Origin: Methylococcaceae bacterium
Lineage (GTDB): Bacteria; Pseudomonadota; Gammaproteobacteria; Methylococcales; Methylococcaceae
Length of the DNA stretch: 64,000 nt
Assembly (NCBI GenBank): GCA_902810705.1
Contig: CADDYU010000001.1
Location: forward strand, 22,541 to 86,540
Reading direction: 5' to 3'
How positions within the stretch are numbered: the stretch's first letter is position 1; every line of letters begins with the position of its first letter. Both the position numbers and the translations under genes were made by a program. The notes under the pieces are model-generated. The model worked only from the letters and a program-made list of their open reading frames with translations. It ran no database searches and was not told the DNA's origin. Of the stretch, positions 29,238-39,131 are shown piece after piece.

Positions 29238-30122
29238 TTAAGAAGCGAGAAGATCAGTATATTCGCTTTCGAGAAGCTGTTTGGCCGATTCTTCAGCCTC
29301 TTGGTAACGGCTTGGGTCGGATAGCAGAATATGCCCGCTTCTTTCCGGGACGCTCCAGGCATGAGTACAATAATCGGCGATGTCGATGTGGCGAACCGTT
29401 TCTCCTTCCTGATGGATGCCGTAAAACCACTCGGTTCCAATATCCAGGTACATCGCTCCAAAAGGTGGAATTTTTCCAAAAGGTATGGTAAGTGGCCTGG
29501 CGCGCTTAATATTTATCATGCATGCCCATTCGTTAAGCCGGCATTCCGGCAGCGGCCATATATTATTACGAGGGAAGCGTCGATAGAGTTTTGTTCTGGC
29601 TGGGTTGGCCGAGGATAACTCTGAATATTCCGTGGGGGATGGGCGATACGCAAGATACTTGTCGCTAGAGCATTTTTCTGCAAGATGCGCCGAACAATTC
29701 CAACACTGGCCAACTTGGCCGATGCCAGCATGACTTCCTATATTGTCTAGGAATGAGCCAATAATGTCGTCTTTGTAAAGAACGTCATTATGAGTTATGA
29801 AGAGGAAGTCCTTATCCGTCATTTCCCACGCGAGTTGGTATCTAATGGAGTGCCGAAAGCTTTTTAAGCCAAATAGTGGTCGAAAATACTTGACTGGAAA
29901 TACCCCAAGAAAGAATCTTGGGGTAAATAGGGTAATGTGAGGCTTTAGCAAAGTCATCAAGAAGGAAAAATCCGTGCCTGCCGGTTGTTTCCGCTCAGTG
30001 ACGAAATAAATATTATCTATCCATTTTCCTGAGTGTTTTAGAAGCGACAGTATTGTCACCGCTGTCTGGTAGGGTTTTCCATACACTTGGACTGCAACAT
30101 CGACCTTGCCGCAAGTGTGCAT
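29238..30122 (-). CDS. Glycosyltransferase-like protein of unknown specificity
   Basis: A 294-residue protein without a recognised named homologue. Its plan suggests a GT-A type fold: an N-terminal strand-turn-helix (VDVAVQVYGKPYQTAVTILSLL) and a central KDFLFITHNDVLYKDDIIG segment in place of a DxD motif. The C-terminal half is rich in tryptophan, cysteine and histidine. ATG 30122 is preferred because GGGAAGG precedes it; the open frame extends to a TTG at 30158. Base composition is AT-richer than pmbA and tldD on either side, suggesting insertion between these partner genes. It is outside the polysaccharide cluster but only 1.5 kb from it. The function is a guess from the fold. Confidence 0.55.
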   Translation of the reverse strand: MHTCGKVDVAVQVYGKPYQTAVTILSLLKHSGKWIDNIYFVTERKQPAGTDFSFLMTLLKPHITLFTPRFFLGVFPVKYFRPLFGLKSFRHSIRYQLAWEMTDKDFLFITHNDVLYKDDIIGSFLDNIGSHAGIGQVGQCWNCSAHLAEKCSSDKYLAYRPSPTEYSELSSANPARTKLYRRFPRNNIWPLPECRLNEWACMINIKRARPLTIPFGKIPPFGAMYLDIGTEWFYGIHQEGETVRHIDIADYCTHAWSVPERSGHILLSDPSRYQEAEESAKQLLESEYTDLLAS

Positions 30123-30258
30123 TTTGCCTTCCCGGTTCAAGAAAATGCCCGATAGCAAATGCGAATAATTTGCTGTATCAAGTCCTTCTTGGAACTATGG
30201 CAGATTGCCGCTTTGAATGTGAATGAGCTTGTAGGATAGGTGAGCGATGGGAACAAGA

Positions 30259-30483
30259 TCAACCTGGATTGCTTGGTGCGCTATCCAGATAGCCTTGCTC
30301 CGATTTCAATAGTTCCCGCAAGACCTTCTTCCCCGGAATTAGGAAAGCCCCGGCGACACCGGGGTCGAGCGCTACGATATTCGAGCTTTGTCGATACTGC
30401 TGATAATATTTTCCACGCACTGCTTTCGAGAAATCAAAATCGTATTTCGGCCGCAGTTCATCGGTATCAGTTTCGTAATTCAT
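30259..30483 (-). pseudogene. Small antitoxin of a BrnT-type pair, probably shifted near its end
   Basis: A 74-codon frame starting MNYETDTDELRPKYDFDF, then KAVRGKYYQQY and NIVALDPGVAGAF, a pattern common in small antitoxins found beside BrnT-like toxins. After GAF the frame reads LIPGKKVLRELL. Adding one base at the CTTTCC run would give FPNSGEEG...IEIGARLSG, which fits the family's usual ending better. So the C-terminus is probably altered by a one-base loss. The start overlaps the brnT remnant, as in intact pairs. Confidence 0.55.
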
Positions 30484-30636
30484 ACGCTTTCCTCTTATGA
30501 GTAGTTGCGGGTCGGGCGCTGATAATACGGAAGATTCCGGCAAGCGGATCGCCGAAAATCGTGGCGGCTCGTCGAAGGATACTCCATGTTTTCGGCGATT
30601 GGTTTCGGCTTTGGCGGGGTCCCGAACGAATTTCAT
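30467..30636 (-). pseudogene. brnT: Remnant of a BrnT-family toxin gene
   Basis: The 5' end encodes KFVRDPAKAETNRRKHGVSFDE, the standard BrnT beginning. A one-base loss after this shifts the frame; reading on in the next frame gives ATIFGDPLAG, then directly RIISARPATTHKRKAYE, the BrnT ending. About 30 residues of the middle, including the strands between these motifs, are missing. The toxin is therefore inactive through a frameshift and an internal deletion. It lies 24 bases after the tldD stop codon. Confidence 0.7.
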
Positions 30637-30660
30637 GGGAGAACCGCAGCCGCTCTCGAT

Positions 30661-32106
30661 TTACACCCTCGTACCCCCTACCGTCAATCCATCCACCTTC
30701 AAGGTCGGCTGTCCCACGCCCACCGGCACGCTTTGCCCGTCCTTGCCGCAGGTGCCGACGCCGGTGTCGAGTTCGAGGTCGTTGCCCACCATGCTGACGC
30801 GGGTCAAGACGTCCGGGCCGTTGCCGATCAGGGTGGCGCCCTTGACCGGGCGGGTGATCCTGCCGTCCTCGATCAGGTACGCCTCGCTCGCCGAGAACAC
30901 GAACTTGCCGGAGGTGATGTCCACCTGACCGCCGCCGAAGTTCTTGGCGTATAGACCCTTTTTCACCGAGCGGATGATTTCTTCCGGATCGTGGGGGCCG
31001 GCCAGCATGTAGGTGTTGGTCATGCGCGGCATGGGGAGGTGCTGGTAGGACTCGCGCCGGCCGTTGCCGGTCGGGGCGACGCCCATGAGTCTTGCGTTGA
31101 GCTTGTCCTGCATGTAGCCCTTGAGGATGCCGTTCTCGATCAGGGTGGTGCAGGAGGTCGGCGTGCCTTCGTCGTCGATGGTGAGGGAGCCGCGGCGGCC
31201 CGGCAGCGTGCCGTCGTCCACCACGGTGCAGAGCGGCGAGGCGACCCGCTCGCCAACCCGGCCGGAGAAAGCCGAGGTGCCCTTGCGGTTGAAGTCGCCT
31301 TCCAGACCATGGCCAATGGCTTCGTGCAGCAGGATGCCGGGCCAGCCGGAGCCGAGCACCACGGTCATGGTGCCCGCCGGGGCTTCCTCGGCTTCGAGGT
31401 TGACCAGGGCTTGACGCACCGCTTCGCGGGCGTAGCTGCTGGCGCGGCCTTCTTCGAGGAAATAGCGGTAATCGGTGCGTCCGCCGCCGCCGGAACTGCC
31501 TTGCTCGCGCCGGCCGTTTTCTTCGACGATCACGCTGACATTGAGCCGCACCAAAGGCCGCACGTCGCCGTGTACTGCCCCGTCCTGGCCGATGACCAGC
31601 ACGACTTCATGGCTGCCGGAGAGACTCACGCACACCTGTTCGACCCGCGGGTCGATTTGTCGACACTCCTCGTCGAGACGTTTGAGGAGGGCGATCTTGT
31701 CTTCCTCGGAAAGCGATTGCAAGGGATCGATGGGCAGGTAAAGCGCCGGCGGACGGTCTGCTCCAGCAATTTCCTGCCTGCCCGGGGCGCCCTGCCTCGC
31801 GATGGCGCGGGCGTTCTTAGCGGCCTCGAGGAGCGTCGGCAGGGCGATTTCGTCGCTGTAGGCAAAGCCGGTCTTCTCGCCGGAGACGGCGCGCACCCCG
31901 GCGCCCTGCTCGATGCTGTGGCTGCCTTCCTTGACGATCCCGTCCTCCAGCATCCAAGCTTCGTAGCGGGTGGCCTGAAGGTATACATCGGCGGCGTCCA
32001 CGGCGGCGCCGAGCAACTGGCCCATGACACGGTCGAGGTCGCCCCCGGCGAGGCCGGCGGGGTCCAACAGGGTTCGATGGGCGATGGCGAGAGTATCGTG
32101 GTTCAT
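30661..32106 (-). CDS. tldD: Metalloprotease TldD
   Basis: A 481-residue protein, identical in length to Escherichia coli TldD. The zinc-site motif [12 protein letters not shown] is present, followed by [16 protein letters not shown] and the C-terminal [15 protein letters not shown] region. TldD is the catalytic half of the TldD-PmbA peptidase. ATG 32106 ([14 protein letters not shown]) is chosen over an in-frame upstream start that would overlap the nitrilase-family gene by 135 bases. It ends the conserved series maf-rng-yhdP-nit-tldD. Confidence 0.95.
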   Translation of the reverse strand: MNHDTLAIAHRTLLDPAGLAGGDLDRVMGQLLGAAVDAADVYLQATRYEAWMLEDGIVKEGSHSIEQGAGVRAVSGEKTGFAYSDEIALPTLLEAAKNARAIARQGAPGRQEIAGADRPPALYLPIDPLQSLSEEDKIALLKRLDEECRQIDPRVEQVCVSLSGSHEVVLVIGQDGAVHGDVRPLVRLNVSVIVEENGRREQGSSGGGGRTDYRYFLEEGRASSYAREAVRQALVNLEAEEAPAGTMTVVLGSGWPGILLHEAIGHGLEGDFNRKGTSAFSGRVGERVASPLCTVVDDGTLPGRRGSLTIDDEGTPTSCTTLIENGILKGYMQDKLNARLMGVAPTGNGRRESYQHLPMPRMTNTYMLAGPHDPEEIIRSVKKGLYAKNFGGGQVDITSGKFVFSASEAYLIEDGRITRPVKGATLIGNGPDVLTRVSMVGNDLELDTGVGTCGKDGQSVPVGVGQPTLKVDGLTVGGTRV

Positions 32107-32134
32107 GAGTGGCTCTTCATGGCTAAACAATGTT

Positions 32135-32956
32135 CTATCGGCAGCGGAGCTTCGTGTGCTCCAGGGCCGGAAAGGCGGTGCGGACTTTTTCCAGACGGTC
32201 GTGGTCGAACTCGGCGGTGACCACGCCGGCGCCTTGGGCAAGACTCCCGAGCACCACGCCCCAAGGGTCCACGATCATGCTGTGGCCATAGGTTTCCCGC
32301 CCATTGAGATGAAATCCACCCTGATTGGCGGCAATGGTGTAGCAGAGATTCTCGATGGATCTCGCGCGGACCAGGATTTCCCAGTGAGCCGCGCCGGTGC
32401 GGGCAGTGAAGGCGGCGGGCACCGCCAGAATATCCATCCCGGTGGCGGCCATTTGCCGGTACAGTTCGGGAAAGCGAATGTCGTAGCATACCGTAAGGCC
32501 CAGCCGCCCGAAGGGCGTGGTCAGCACCACGGCCTGCTCGCCGGCTTCGATGGTTGCGGATTCCTGATAGCGCTCCTCGCTGCCCGGCACGCTGACGTCG
32601 AAGAGGTGGATCTTGTCATAGCGTCCGGCCCGTTGGCCCTGATCGTCGTACACCACGCAGGCGGCGCGGACCTTGCCTTGGGCGCCCCGAAGGGGCAGGG
32701 TACCGCCGACCAGCCAAACCTTGTACCGTCCCGCCGCCTTGGCGAGAAAGTCCTGAATCGGCCCCGCGCCGTCATCCTCGGCCACTTCAAGCTTATCGGT
32801 CTCGCTTTTTCCCATCATCGCGAAATTTTCTGGCAGCACCACCAAGCGGGCGCCTTCGGCCGCGGCCTTTTCAATCAGCCGCTCGGCTTCGATCAGGTTA
32901 GCGCTGACGTTGGGACTGGAAGCCATCTGGATGGCCGCAAGTACCGTTTTACTCAT
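32135..32956 (-). CDS. Carbon-nitrogen hydrolase of the nitrilase superfamily (Nit type)
   Basis: A 273-residue cytosolic amidase with the nitrilase triad E43 (LPENF), K115 (YDKIHLFD) and C157 ([13 protein letters not shown]). The sequence is of the Nit1/YbeM type, whose members hydrolyse deaminated glutathione or omega-amides, a metabolite-repair role. The order yhdP-nit-tldD is also found in other Gammaproteobacteria such as pseudomonads. The start overlaps the yhdP stop by four bases. Family and active site are clear; the substrate is inferred. Confidence 0.9.
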   Translation of the reverse strand: MSKTVLAAIQMASSPNVSANLIEAERLIEKAAAEGARLVVLPENFAMMGKSETDKLEVAEDDGAGPIQDFLAKAAGRYKVWLVGGTLPLRGAQGKVRAACVVYDDQGQRAGRYDKIHLFDVSVPGSEERYQESATIEAGEQAVVLTTPFGRLGLTVCYDIRFPELYRQMAATGMDILAVPAAFTARTGAAHWEILVRARSIENLCYTIAANQGGFHLNGRETYGHSMIVDPWGVVLGSLAQGAGVVTAEFDHDRLEKVRTAFPALEHTKLRCR

Positions 32957-35900
32957 TCCTGGTTTTCCTCCTGCTTGGGGCCGAAGCCGGATAAATCCTT
33001 GACGCCGCGCCAGGCGCGGTCGAGCACGTCGAGCGGCAGGTTACCGTGGATACGGGTAATCGAGGGATTGTCCCAGCCGCCTTGCACGGCATAGTGGGTG
33101 GCGGTAATGCTGTCGACTTTCTCGCCGATCAGCTGCTGTGCCACATACACGGCCGCTCCGACAACGGGGCCGCCGGCCAAGGCGCCGGCAATCGGCAGGG
33201 CGGCGGTGGTATGCGGGATCACGGTCACGATCTGGTCCAAATCCCTGGCAACCAGTCCGATCCGGCCGCTGACCAGAATCTTGGCAGAAACCGCATTGAT
33301 CAGAAAGCCCTCCGTAAAGGCTTGACCGTCGCCGATCCGGAAGGTTCCGGCGACATCGTCATAGGCCAGTCCCTTGCCGAACAAGTCGCTGAAGTCGAAG
33401 GTCAATCGGCGCCACAGGGAATTCAAGTTTAGCATACCAATCACGCGGCCCAGACCGGGCTCGATGTTGAGCAAGCCGCCCTTGCCTAGACTCAGCTTGA
33501 CGGTTCCGGCGATCGTAGCGGCGGAAAAGCGGTACGGGGCGCCTGGCCAGTCGAGCGTGAAATTTAGATCCGCGGGCGTGCCTCTGACTTCTCCGCTGCG
33601 TCCCTGGGCCGCGAGGAACTCGCCCAGGCTGTCAATCTGCACTTTTCCCTCCAGGTGGGTGCTCGCCGGTCGGCTCGGGGTGCGCGTCCAGTTGCCATGG
33701 AGTTCGAGCCTATGGTTCTTGGCGGTCACGGTAAGTGTTTTGACGATCATGCCATGAGCGCGGCGCTCGGTATCGAGCTCAAGAGTCCCCAAGTCGGCAT
33801 TCTTTCGGAATAACCGTTTGACTTGAAGTTGCAAGTTCGGAATGACGGCGGGGTCAAGTTCGTTTTCGCGGGTCGGGGGAGCCGTTCCGGACGCGCTCAC
33901 CAGCCTGTGCCAGGTATCCGGAAGTTCGAGAGAGTCAAGATCAAAGCGGATGAGGTCGGGCGCTGCCGAAACCCGGCCTTCCGTATAGGCACCGCGGATC
34001 CGGCCCTGCCACAGGCCATTGTCTCCTCCAAGGTCCAGTGCGAAAGGTCCCAAATCCGCTTCGTTCCACGCTAGTTTTCCGACTTGCAAATGTAATTCCC
34101 GAAGCTGTCCTTCGCCGAAGCCGTTCGTCGGACGGTCTCTCCACCAACGCCACCAAGCGCTCGCGTCGAACTCGTTAAGCCGAGCGGTTATTCTGAATCC
34201 ATCGGATAACGGCGCCTGGTTCGTTCCGCTCTTTGGAGGCGTACCGGAATGAAGGAAGCCGGATGGCCCCAGCGCTCGAGCTTTGACTACCGTCGGCGCG
34301 ACTTGGCCGAGGACGATGTCGCCCCCTTCCAGGCGAAGGTTCCGATTGGGGCTGGAAAATCGGAGCTGCGCCAGGAAATCCTGGCCATAAGCCAGCTGCA
34401 TCGGGATTTTGCCGCCGATTTGGAAGCTCGTTTCAATCGCCAAGGGCCGAACGATGCTTTCAGGTTTACTGAAAGGGGGGGGCAACTCCAATGCGATGCC
34501 GGCGAGATCGGAACTCAGAGCAACTCGCACCGGTCCGCTTTGGGCTTCCAGGGTGTCCGGCAGCCGAAGCTCCAAGCGGTAATCCGCCGCGCCCCGGGCG
34601 TAACGCCAGAAATCCGCCGGAAATGACTTTTGCAGGGCGGCGATACTGGCCTTGCCGTGCATCTCGATTCCAACTTCATCGCCCTCCTGCCTCACGCCGA
34701 CGACCGCCGGCTGGCCCAGAAAGCGAGCCTCAAGACCGTCGGCGCTAAATCCGGCGCGGCTGAAATGCAATGGGCCTTGCAGATTCTCGATGGCGAGGTC
34801 CAGGGCGTCGACCCGCAGCGCGGCCTCGCGAAAACTTGCCACGCCATCGACGGCGGTTTCGCCGGGTTTGCCACCCAGAGGCGCCGTGAGATTCAGGGCG
34901 ATGTCCAGGTCCCCGGACGCGCTGACGAACTTTCCGAGCCGTTCGGGAATCCTGCGAAGCGGTGAGTGCGCCAGGTAGTCCAAGGTGTCTGTCACCTCGG
35001 CGTGTATCCGGCTCGTGAGTATCAACCGAGGATCTCGGTACAGATCCTCGATAGCGGCATGAGCTTCGACAATCTCGCCCTTGCCTATTCGTCCCCGCTG
35101 CATATCGATCGTCGCGCCCAAACCCCGGAACTCGAGATGGGCGTCGGTCTGAATCACAGGTGGCCAAGCCGGATGGAAGCGCGCGGCGACACCCTCGGCA
35201 TCGATCTCGGCCTCGAACACCCCCTCGCTCCGATAGAACGGAAAATCGGCGGTGTAGCCGTGAAGGAGGATGTCCAAGCGGGATAGATGGCCGCCGACCA
35301 GGGCTTGCTCCGCCCATTCTGCCATGTTCGGGATGAGCCCCGAGGGAAGATAATGCCGGATCGCGGTCACCTCCACGTCGGTGAGCCGGGCCTTGAGGTC
35401 GATGAAAGGCGAAGCCTCGGGTTGCTTCGGGAGAATGATCCGGATCCGGCCCTGTGAGGCGAGTTCGCTATTTCGGACCGAAAGGGAAGGGGCTTCCAGT
35501 ACCCAATCAGTATCGGTCTGCCGCCAATTCAAGGTGGCGTGCAGGTTCGTCAGGGGGATCGGCCGCGTCAATCCCCAGGTGGCCAGATTCAGGCTGCCCG
35601 GCGCGGCGGACAGCGAGGCGAGTCCCGCGCCGTCGGTGCCGCAGATTTCTCCTTCCAAGCCGGAAAATCCGGGCGTCCCGCGCCAGCCTGCCGCGGCCAG
35701 GTCTTGAACTCGGCCGCAGAGCGCTAGCCGGTTACCCCTGGGTGCCGCCGGGGCATAGAAAAACCGCGCTTCCGTTAGCGTCCCTTTTGGCGCCAGCGCT
35801 CGAAGCGCCGAGCCAAGCTCGCCCGCTCTCACCGGTAAGACGTCCAAGGCCGATCCAAGATCGCCGAGATCGAGGTGCGACGCAGCGGCGCTCAAGGTGG

Positions 35901-36921
35901 ATAAAGTGCCGTCCGGCTGTCGATGGACCCGAACGGCCAGGCGGGTGTCGGGCCAGGGGTGATGCAGCGTGGGTCGAAAGTGGCCGAGATCGAGGCGCCA
36001 GCCGTCCGACTGATGCCTCCAAGAAAATCTACCGCCAATCGTTTTCAGCGCCAGGCGATGTTCGGTATGGCCATCCGGTTGATACGCGAAGATCGGCCCC
36101 ATGAACGCGACTTCCCCGGCCGCCGACTGCGGCGCGCCTTGCCGCCAGCGGATCCAGATTTTGGCGTCGGCGGCGCCAGCCTGGAACCCGAAAGGGGAGG
36201 GAGGCAGAGCTCTCGTCAGCAAGGCCAGATTGATCGCGTGGCCCTCAAGGTAGAGGCTTGCCTGGCGGGTAGCGGCCTCGAACGGATTGCCTTCTCCATC
36301 CACGATCAGTCGCAGCGAGCGTCCGAGGCCCTGGGGCAAGCTGAAGTCCGCGCTGAGTCGGTGCCGACCGGACGTATTGCGCAGGTGCAGATCGACCCGG
36401 CCCAAAGGCAGAGGCGGCCCTGACGAACGCAAATCCTGCCAATCGATCTCCGCGTCTAGAAGATCGATACGGCCGTCAGCCAACAACCAGGCCGGTGGTC
36501 GATCGGTCGCCGTGAGGCCGACGATTGCGATGGCGCCATCTTCCTTGCGCCGAAGCGAGAACTTGGATCCGATCACTTCCACCCGGCTGAACATCGGTTC
36601 GCCGGAGACTAGGGTGCGGAATGGATCGAGGCTCAGCCGGATCGAGGCGAAGTGGATTACGGAACGGCCTTCCGGGTCGAGAATATGAAAGCCGCTGATC
36701 GAGATTTCGGGATGAAAACCCTGGAGACGAGCTGTTAGCGTGTCAATTTGTACTCTTTCGCCGATCAGAGCGCTGATCCGGTCTTGAAGGGATTGGCGGA
36801 ACGCTGGCGCCTTGGGCAGTAGCCAAAGGCGCAAGGCGCTGAGAAACAGCGCCAGAGCGACTAGGGAAAAGAGAAGAAAACGCAGTGTCGCTCGATGGGT
36901 GAAGCAATAAAGCCTTTTCAA
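32953..36921 (-). CDS. yhdP: YhdP family protein (AsmA-like, envelope lipid transport)
   Basis: A very large protein of 1322 residues, close to the length of Escherichia coli YhdP. It has a single N-terminal transmembrane segment (residues about 13-33, LRFLLFSLVALALFLSALRLWLL) and a long periplasmic part made of repeated beta strands, typical of DUF3971/AsmA-like bridge proteins. The C-terminal block with GLLNIEPGLGRVIGMLNLNSL and the VIPHTTAALPIAGALAGGP stretch is conserved in the family. In Escherichia coli, YhdP with TamB and YdbH carries phospholipid to the outer membrane. It follows rng within ten bases. Confidence 0.92.
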   Translation of the reverse strand: MKRLYCFTHRATLRFLLFSLVALALFLSALRLWLLPKAPAFRQSLQDRISALIGERVQIDTLTARLQGFHPEISISGFHILDPEGRSVIHFASIRLSLDPFRTLVSGEPMFSRVEVIGSKFSLRRKEDGAIAIVGLTATDRPPAWLLADGRIDLLDAEIDWQDLRSSGPPLPLGRVDLHLRNTSGRHRLSADFSLPQGLGRSLRLIVDGEGNPFEAATRQASLYLEGHAINLALLTRALPPSPFGFQAGAADAKIWIRWRQGAPQSAAGEVAFMGPIFAYQPDGHTEHRLALKTIGGRFSWRHQSDGWRLDLGHFRPTLHHPWPDTRLAVRVHRQPDGTLSTLSAAASHLDLGDLGSALDVLPVRAGELGSALRALAPKGTLTEARFFYAPAAPRGNRLALCGRVQDLAAAGWRGTPGFSGLEGEICGTDGAGLASLSAAPGSLNLATWGLTRPIPLTNLHATLNWRQTDTDWVLEAPSLSVRNSELASQGRIRIILPKQPEASPFIDLKARLTDVEVTAIRHYLPSGLIPNMAEWAEQALVGGHLSRLDILLHGYTADFPFYRSEGVFEAEIDAEGVAARFHPAWPPVIQTDAHLEFRGLGATIDMQRGRIGKGEIVEAHAAIEDLYRDPRLILTSRIHAEVTDTLDYLAHSPLRRIPERLGKFVSASGDLDIALNLTAPLGGKPGETAVDGVASFREAALRVDALDLAIENLQGPLHFSRAGFSADGLEARFLGQPAVVGVRQEGDEVGIEMHGKASIAALQKSFPADFWRYARGAADYRLELRLPDTLEAQSGPVRVALSSDLAGIALELPPPFSKPESIVRPLAIETSFQIGGKIPMQLAYGQDFLAQLRFSSPNRNLRLEGGDIVLGQVAPTVVKARALGPSGFLHSGTPPKSGTNQAPLSDGFRITARLNEFDASAWWRWWRDRPTNGFGEGQLRELHLQVGKLAWNEADLGPFALDLGGDNGLWQGRIRGAYTEGRVSAAPDLIRFDLDSLELPDTWHRLVSASGTAPPTRENELDPAVIPNLQLQVKRLFRKNADLGTLELDTERRAHGMIVKTLTVTAKNHRLELHGNWTRTPSRPASTHLEGKVQIDSLGEFLAAQGRSGEVRGTPADLNFTLDWPGAPYRFSAATIAGTVKLSLGKGGLLNIEPGLGRVIGMLNLNSLWRRLTFDFSDLFGKGLAYDDVAGTFRIGDGQAFTEGFLINAVSAKILVSGRIGLVARDLDQIVTVIPHTTAALPIAGALAGGPVVGAAVYVAQQLIGEKVDSITATHYAVQGGWDNPSITRIHGNLPLDVLDRAWRGVKDLSGFGPKQEENQE

Positions 36922-36930
36922 GAATGCGGG

Positions 36931-38385
36931 CTACAGCAGGACGACATCGTATTGTTCCTGGGTGTACTGGGCTTCGGCGCGAAACTTGATGCGCACCCCG
37001 ACGAAAGCTTCCAATTCCGAAAGGGTGTCGGCTTCCTCGTCCAGTAGGCGTTCCACCACTTCGTTGGAAGCCAGCACCAAAAGTTCCTGCACGTTATATT
37101 GCCGCACTTCTCGGAGGATTTCCCGGAAAATCTCAAGACATACGGTCTCCGCAGTTTTCAAGACGCCGCGCCCGCCGCAGGCGGGACAGGGCTCGCACAG
37201 CACGTGCTCCAGGCTTTCGCGGGTGCGCTTGCGGGTCATCTCCACGAGGCCCAGAGCGGATACTTCGCTGATGGCGTTCTTGGCGTGGTCTTTTTCCAGG
37301 CTCTTGTGCAGCGCGTGCAGCACTTGATGGCGATGGTCCTCGTCCCGCATGTCGATGAAGTCGATAATGATGATGCCGCCGAGATTGCGGAGCCGAAGTT
37401 GCCGCGCGATGGCCTGGGCCGCTTCCAAATTGGTCTTGAAGATGGTTTCCTCCAGGTTCCGCCCGCCCACGAAGGCTCCCGTGTTCACGTCGATGGTGGT
37501 CATCGCCTCGGTTTGGTCGAAAATCAGGTAGCCGCCGGATTTGAGCATTACCCGGCGTTCCAGGGCTTTCTGGATTTCGTCCTCCACGCCATAGAGATCG
37601 AACAATGGCCGCTCGCCGGTATAGTGTTCGATGAGGGGAGCCAGCTCCGGTACGAACTCCTTGGCGAATTTGGTCATGCGCGTGTAGGTTTCTCGTGAGT
37701 CGACCCGGATCTTTTCCACCTTGGCGCGGTGCAGGTCCCTCAGCACCCGCATGCTGAGCGGGAGGTCCTCGTGCAGCAAGGTCTTGGGTTTGGCGGTCCG
37801 ATTGCGCTGGGCGATGGAATTCCAGAGCTTGAGCAGGAATAGCATGTCAGCGCGCAACGCGGATTCATCCACGCCTTCGGCGGCGGTGCGGGCGATGAAG
37901 CCGCCGGTGCCATGTTCCTTCTGAAAGGTGTCCACGCAATGGCGAAGGCGGGCCCGCTCCGAATCGCACTCGATGCGCTGGGATACGCCGCAGGTGCGGG
38001 AATAGGGCATATAAACCTGGTACACGGAAGGAATGGAGATTTCCGTGCTGAGCCGTGCGCCCTTGGTGCCGATCGGGTCCTTGACCACCTGCACGACGAG
38101 CTCCTGGCCGTCATGGAAAATCATCTCGATCTGGTCGGTGGCGGTCTTTTCCCGGTCTCTGCTGGAAAGGTCCGAGATATGGAGAAAAGCCGCCCGCTCC
38201 AGCCCGATATCCACGAACGCCGCCTGCATGCCCGGCAAAATGCGGCAGATTTTGCCCTTGTATATGTTGCCGACCAGCCCGCGGCGCCGGGTTCGCTCGA
38301 TCAGGACCTCCTGCAATACGCCATTCTCGACGATGGCAACTCGGGTTTCCGGTGGAGTGACATTGATGAGGATTTCGTCGCTCAT
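36931..38385 (-). CDS. rng: Ribonuclease G
   Basis: A 484-residue endoribonuclease of the RNase E/G family, without the long C-terminal scaffold of RNase E. An S1 domain lies at about residues 35-125 (GLVGNIYKGKICRILPGMQAAFVDIG). Catalytic, metal-binding aspartates sit in AMTTIDVNTGAF and IIIIDFIDM. The zinc-link type motif is CEPCPACGGRGVL. RNase G matures the 5' end of 16S rRNA and turns over some mRNAs. ATG 38385 (MSDEILINVTP) is chosen over a TTG nine bases upstream. It lies between maf and yhdP, the usual order. Confidence 0.96.
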   Translation of the reverse strand: MSDEILINVTPPETRVAIVENGVLQEVLIERTRRRGLVGNIYKGKICRILPGMQAAFVDIGLERAAFLHISDLSSRDREKTATDQIEMIFHDGQELVVQVVKDPIGTKGARLSTEISIPSVYQVYMPYSRTCGVSQRIECDSERARLRHCVDTFQKEHGTGGFIARTAAEGVDESALRADMLFLLKLWNSIAQRNRTAKPKTLLHEDLPLSMRVLRDLHRAKVEKIRVDSRETYTRMTKFAKEFVPELAPLIEHYTGERPLFDLYGVEDEIQKALERRVMLKSGGYLIFDQTEAMTTIDVNTGAFVGGRNLEETIFKTNLEAAQAIARQLRLRNLGGIIIIDFIDMRDEDHRHQVLHALHKSLEKDHAKNAISEVSALGLVEMTRKRTRESLEHVLCEPCPACGGRGVLKTAETVCLEIFREILREVRQYNVQELLVLASNEVVERLLDEEADTLSELEAFVGVRIKFRAEAQYTQEQYDVVLL

Positions 38386-38449
38386 GGATTCCAACGTCTC
38401 TTTCCCACCAGGAAAGGGTCCGGATGAGGTGAACTTAAACGAGATTTGG

Positions 38450-39037
38450 TCATTGGAGGATCACAAGTCCAATATTCTTCAACAGGGTCGCGGTCTCGAA
38501 CAGCGGCAAGCCCATGACCCCCGAATAGCTGCCGGAGATCTGCCGGACAAAGACGGCTCCCTTGCCCTGGATGGCATAGGCGCCGGCTTTGTCTTGAGGC
38601 TCGCCTGAGGCCCAGTAAGCTTTGATTTCTTCTGGCGCGATGGCGCGGAACGCGACGGTGCTTGCATTGAGCGCCTCCCAATGCTTGTTTTCCGCGCGCA
38701 AGGAAACGGCGCTCAATACATGGTGCTCACGACCCGAAAGTCGGGCCAGCATTTCGGCGGCATGCTCAAAATCCCTCGGCTTCCCCAGAATCTCCCCATC
38801 CAGCACGACCTCGGTATCCGCTGCGAGCACGGGCAACCTGCCTCTGTTTTGGCGCTGCGCGGCGAGCGATTTTTCCGCGGCAAGCCGGCGAACATAGGCT
38901 TCGGGCCGCTCCCCCGGCGCGGGAGATTCGTGGATGTCCGCCGGCAGCACCTCGTATCGAACGCCAATTTGATCCAGGAGCTCGCGGCGCCGGGGCGAGG
39001 CGGAAGCGAGGAGGAGGCGGCTAGGTAAAGCGCTCAT
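38450..39037 (-). CDS. maf: Maf-family nucleoside triphosphate pyrophosphatase (YhdE type)
   Basis: A 195-residue Maf protein with the SASPRRRELL nucleotide-binding motif near the N-terminus, then AADTEVVLDGEILGKP and the QISGSYSGVMGLPLFE ending. YhdE-type enzymes hydrolyse dTTP, UTP and modified pyrimidine nucleotides. ATG 39037 (MSALPSRLLLASASPRR) is used; the open frame extends upstream but without homology. It heads the maf-rng-yhdP-nit-tldD operon. Confidence 0.93.
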   Translation of the reverse strand: MSALPSRLLLASASPRRRELLDQIGVRYEVLPADIHESPAPGERPEAYVRRLAAEKSLAAQRQNRGRLPVLAADTEVVLDGEILGKPRDFEHAAEMLARLSGREHHVLSAVSLRAENKHWEALNASTVAFRAIAPEEIKAYWASGEPQDKAGAYAIQGKGAVFVRQISGSYSGVMGLPLFETATLLKNIGLVILQ

Positions 39038-39131
39038 AGGCAATGATGGCGAATCTTGGATGGGGACAGGCGCGCATTGTACCGGGCTTTCGGTGCCCAC
39101 AGGGCGCGATGCTCTCCCCGCGACCCCTCGA

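Noticed and set aside
30991..32220. 409-residue plus-strand open frame opposite tldD
   Set aside because: It is the shadow of a conserved gene in GC-rich DNA, without recognisable motifs.
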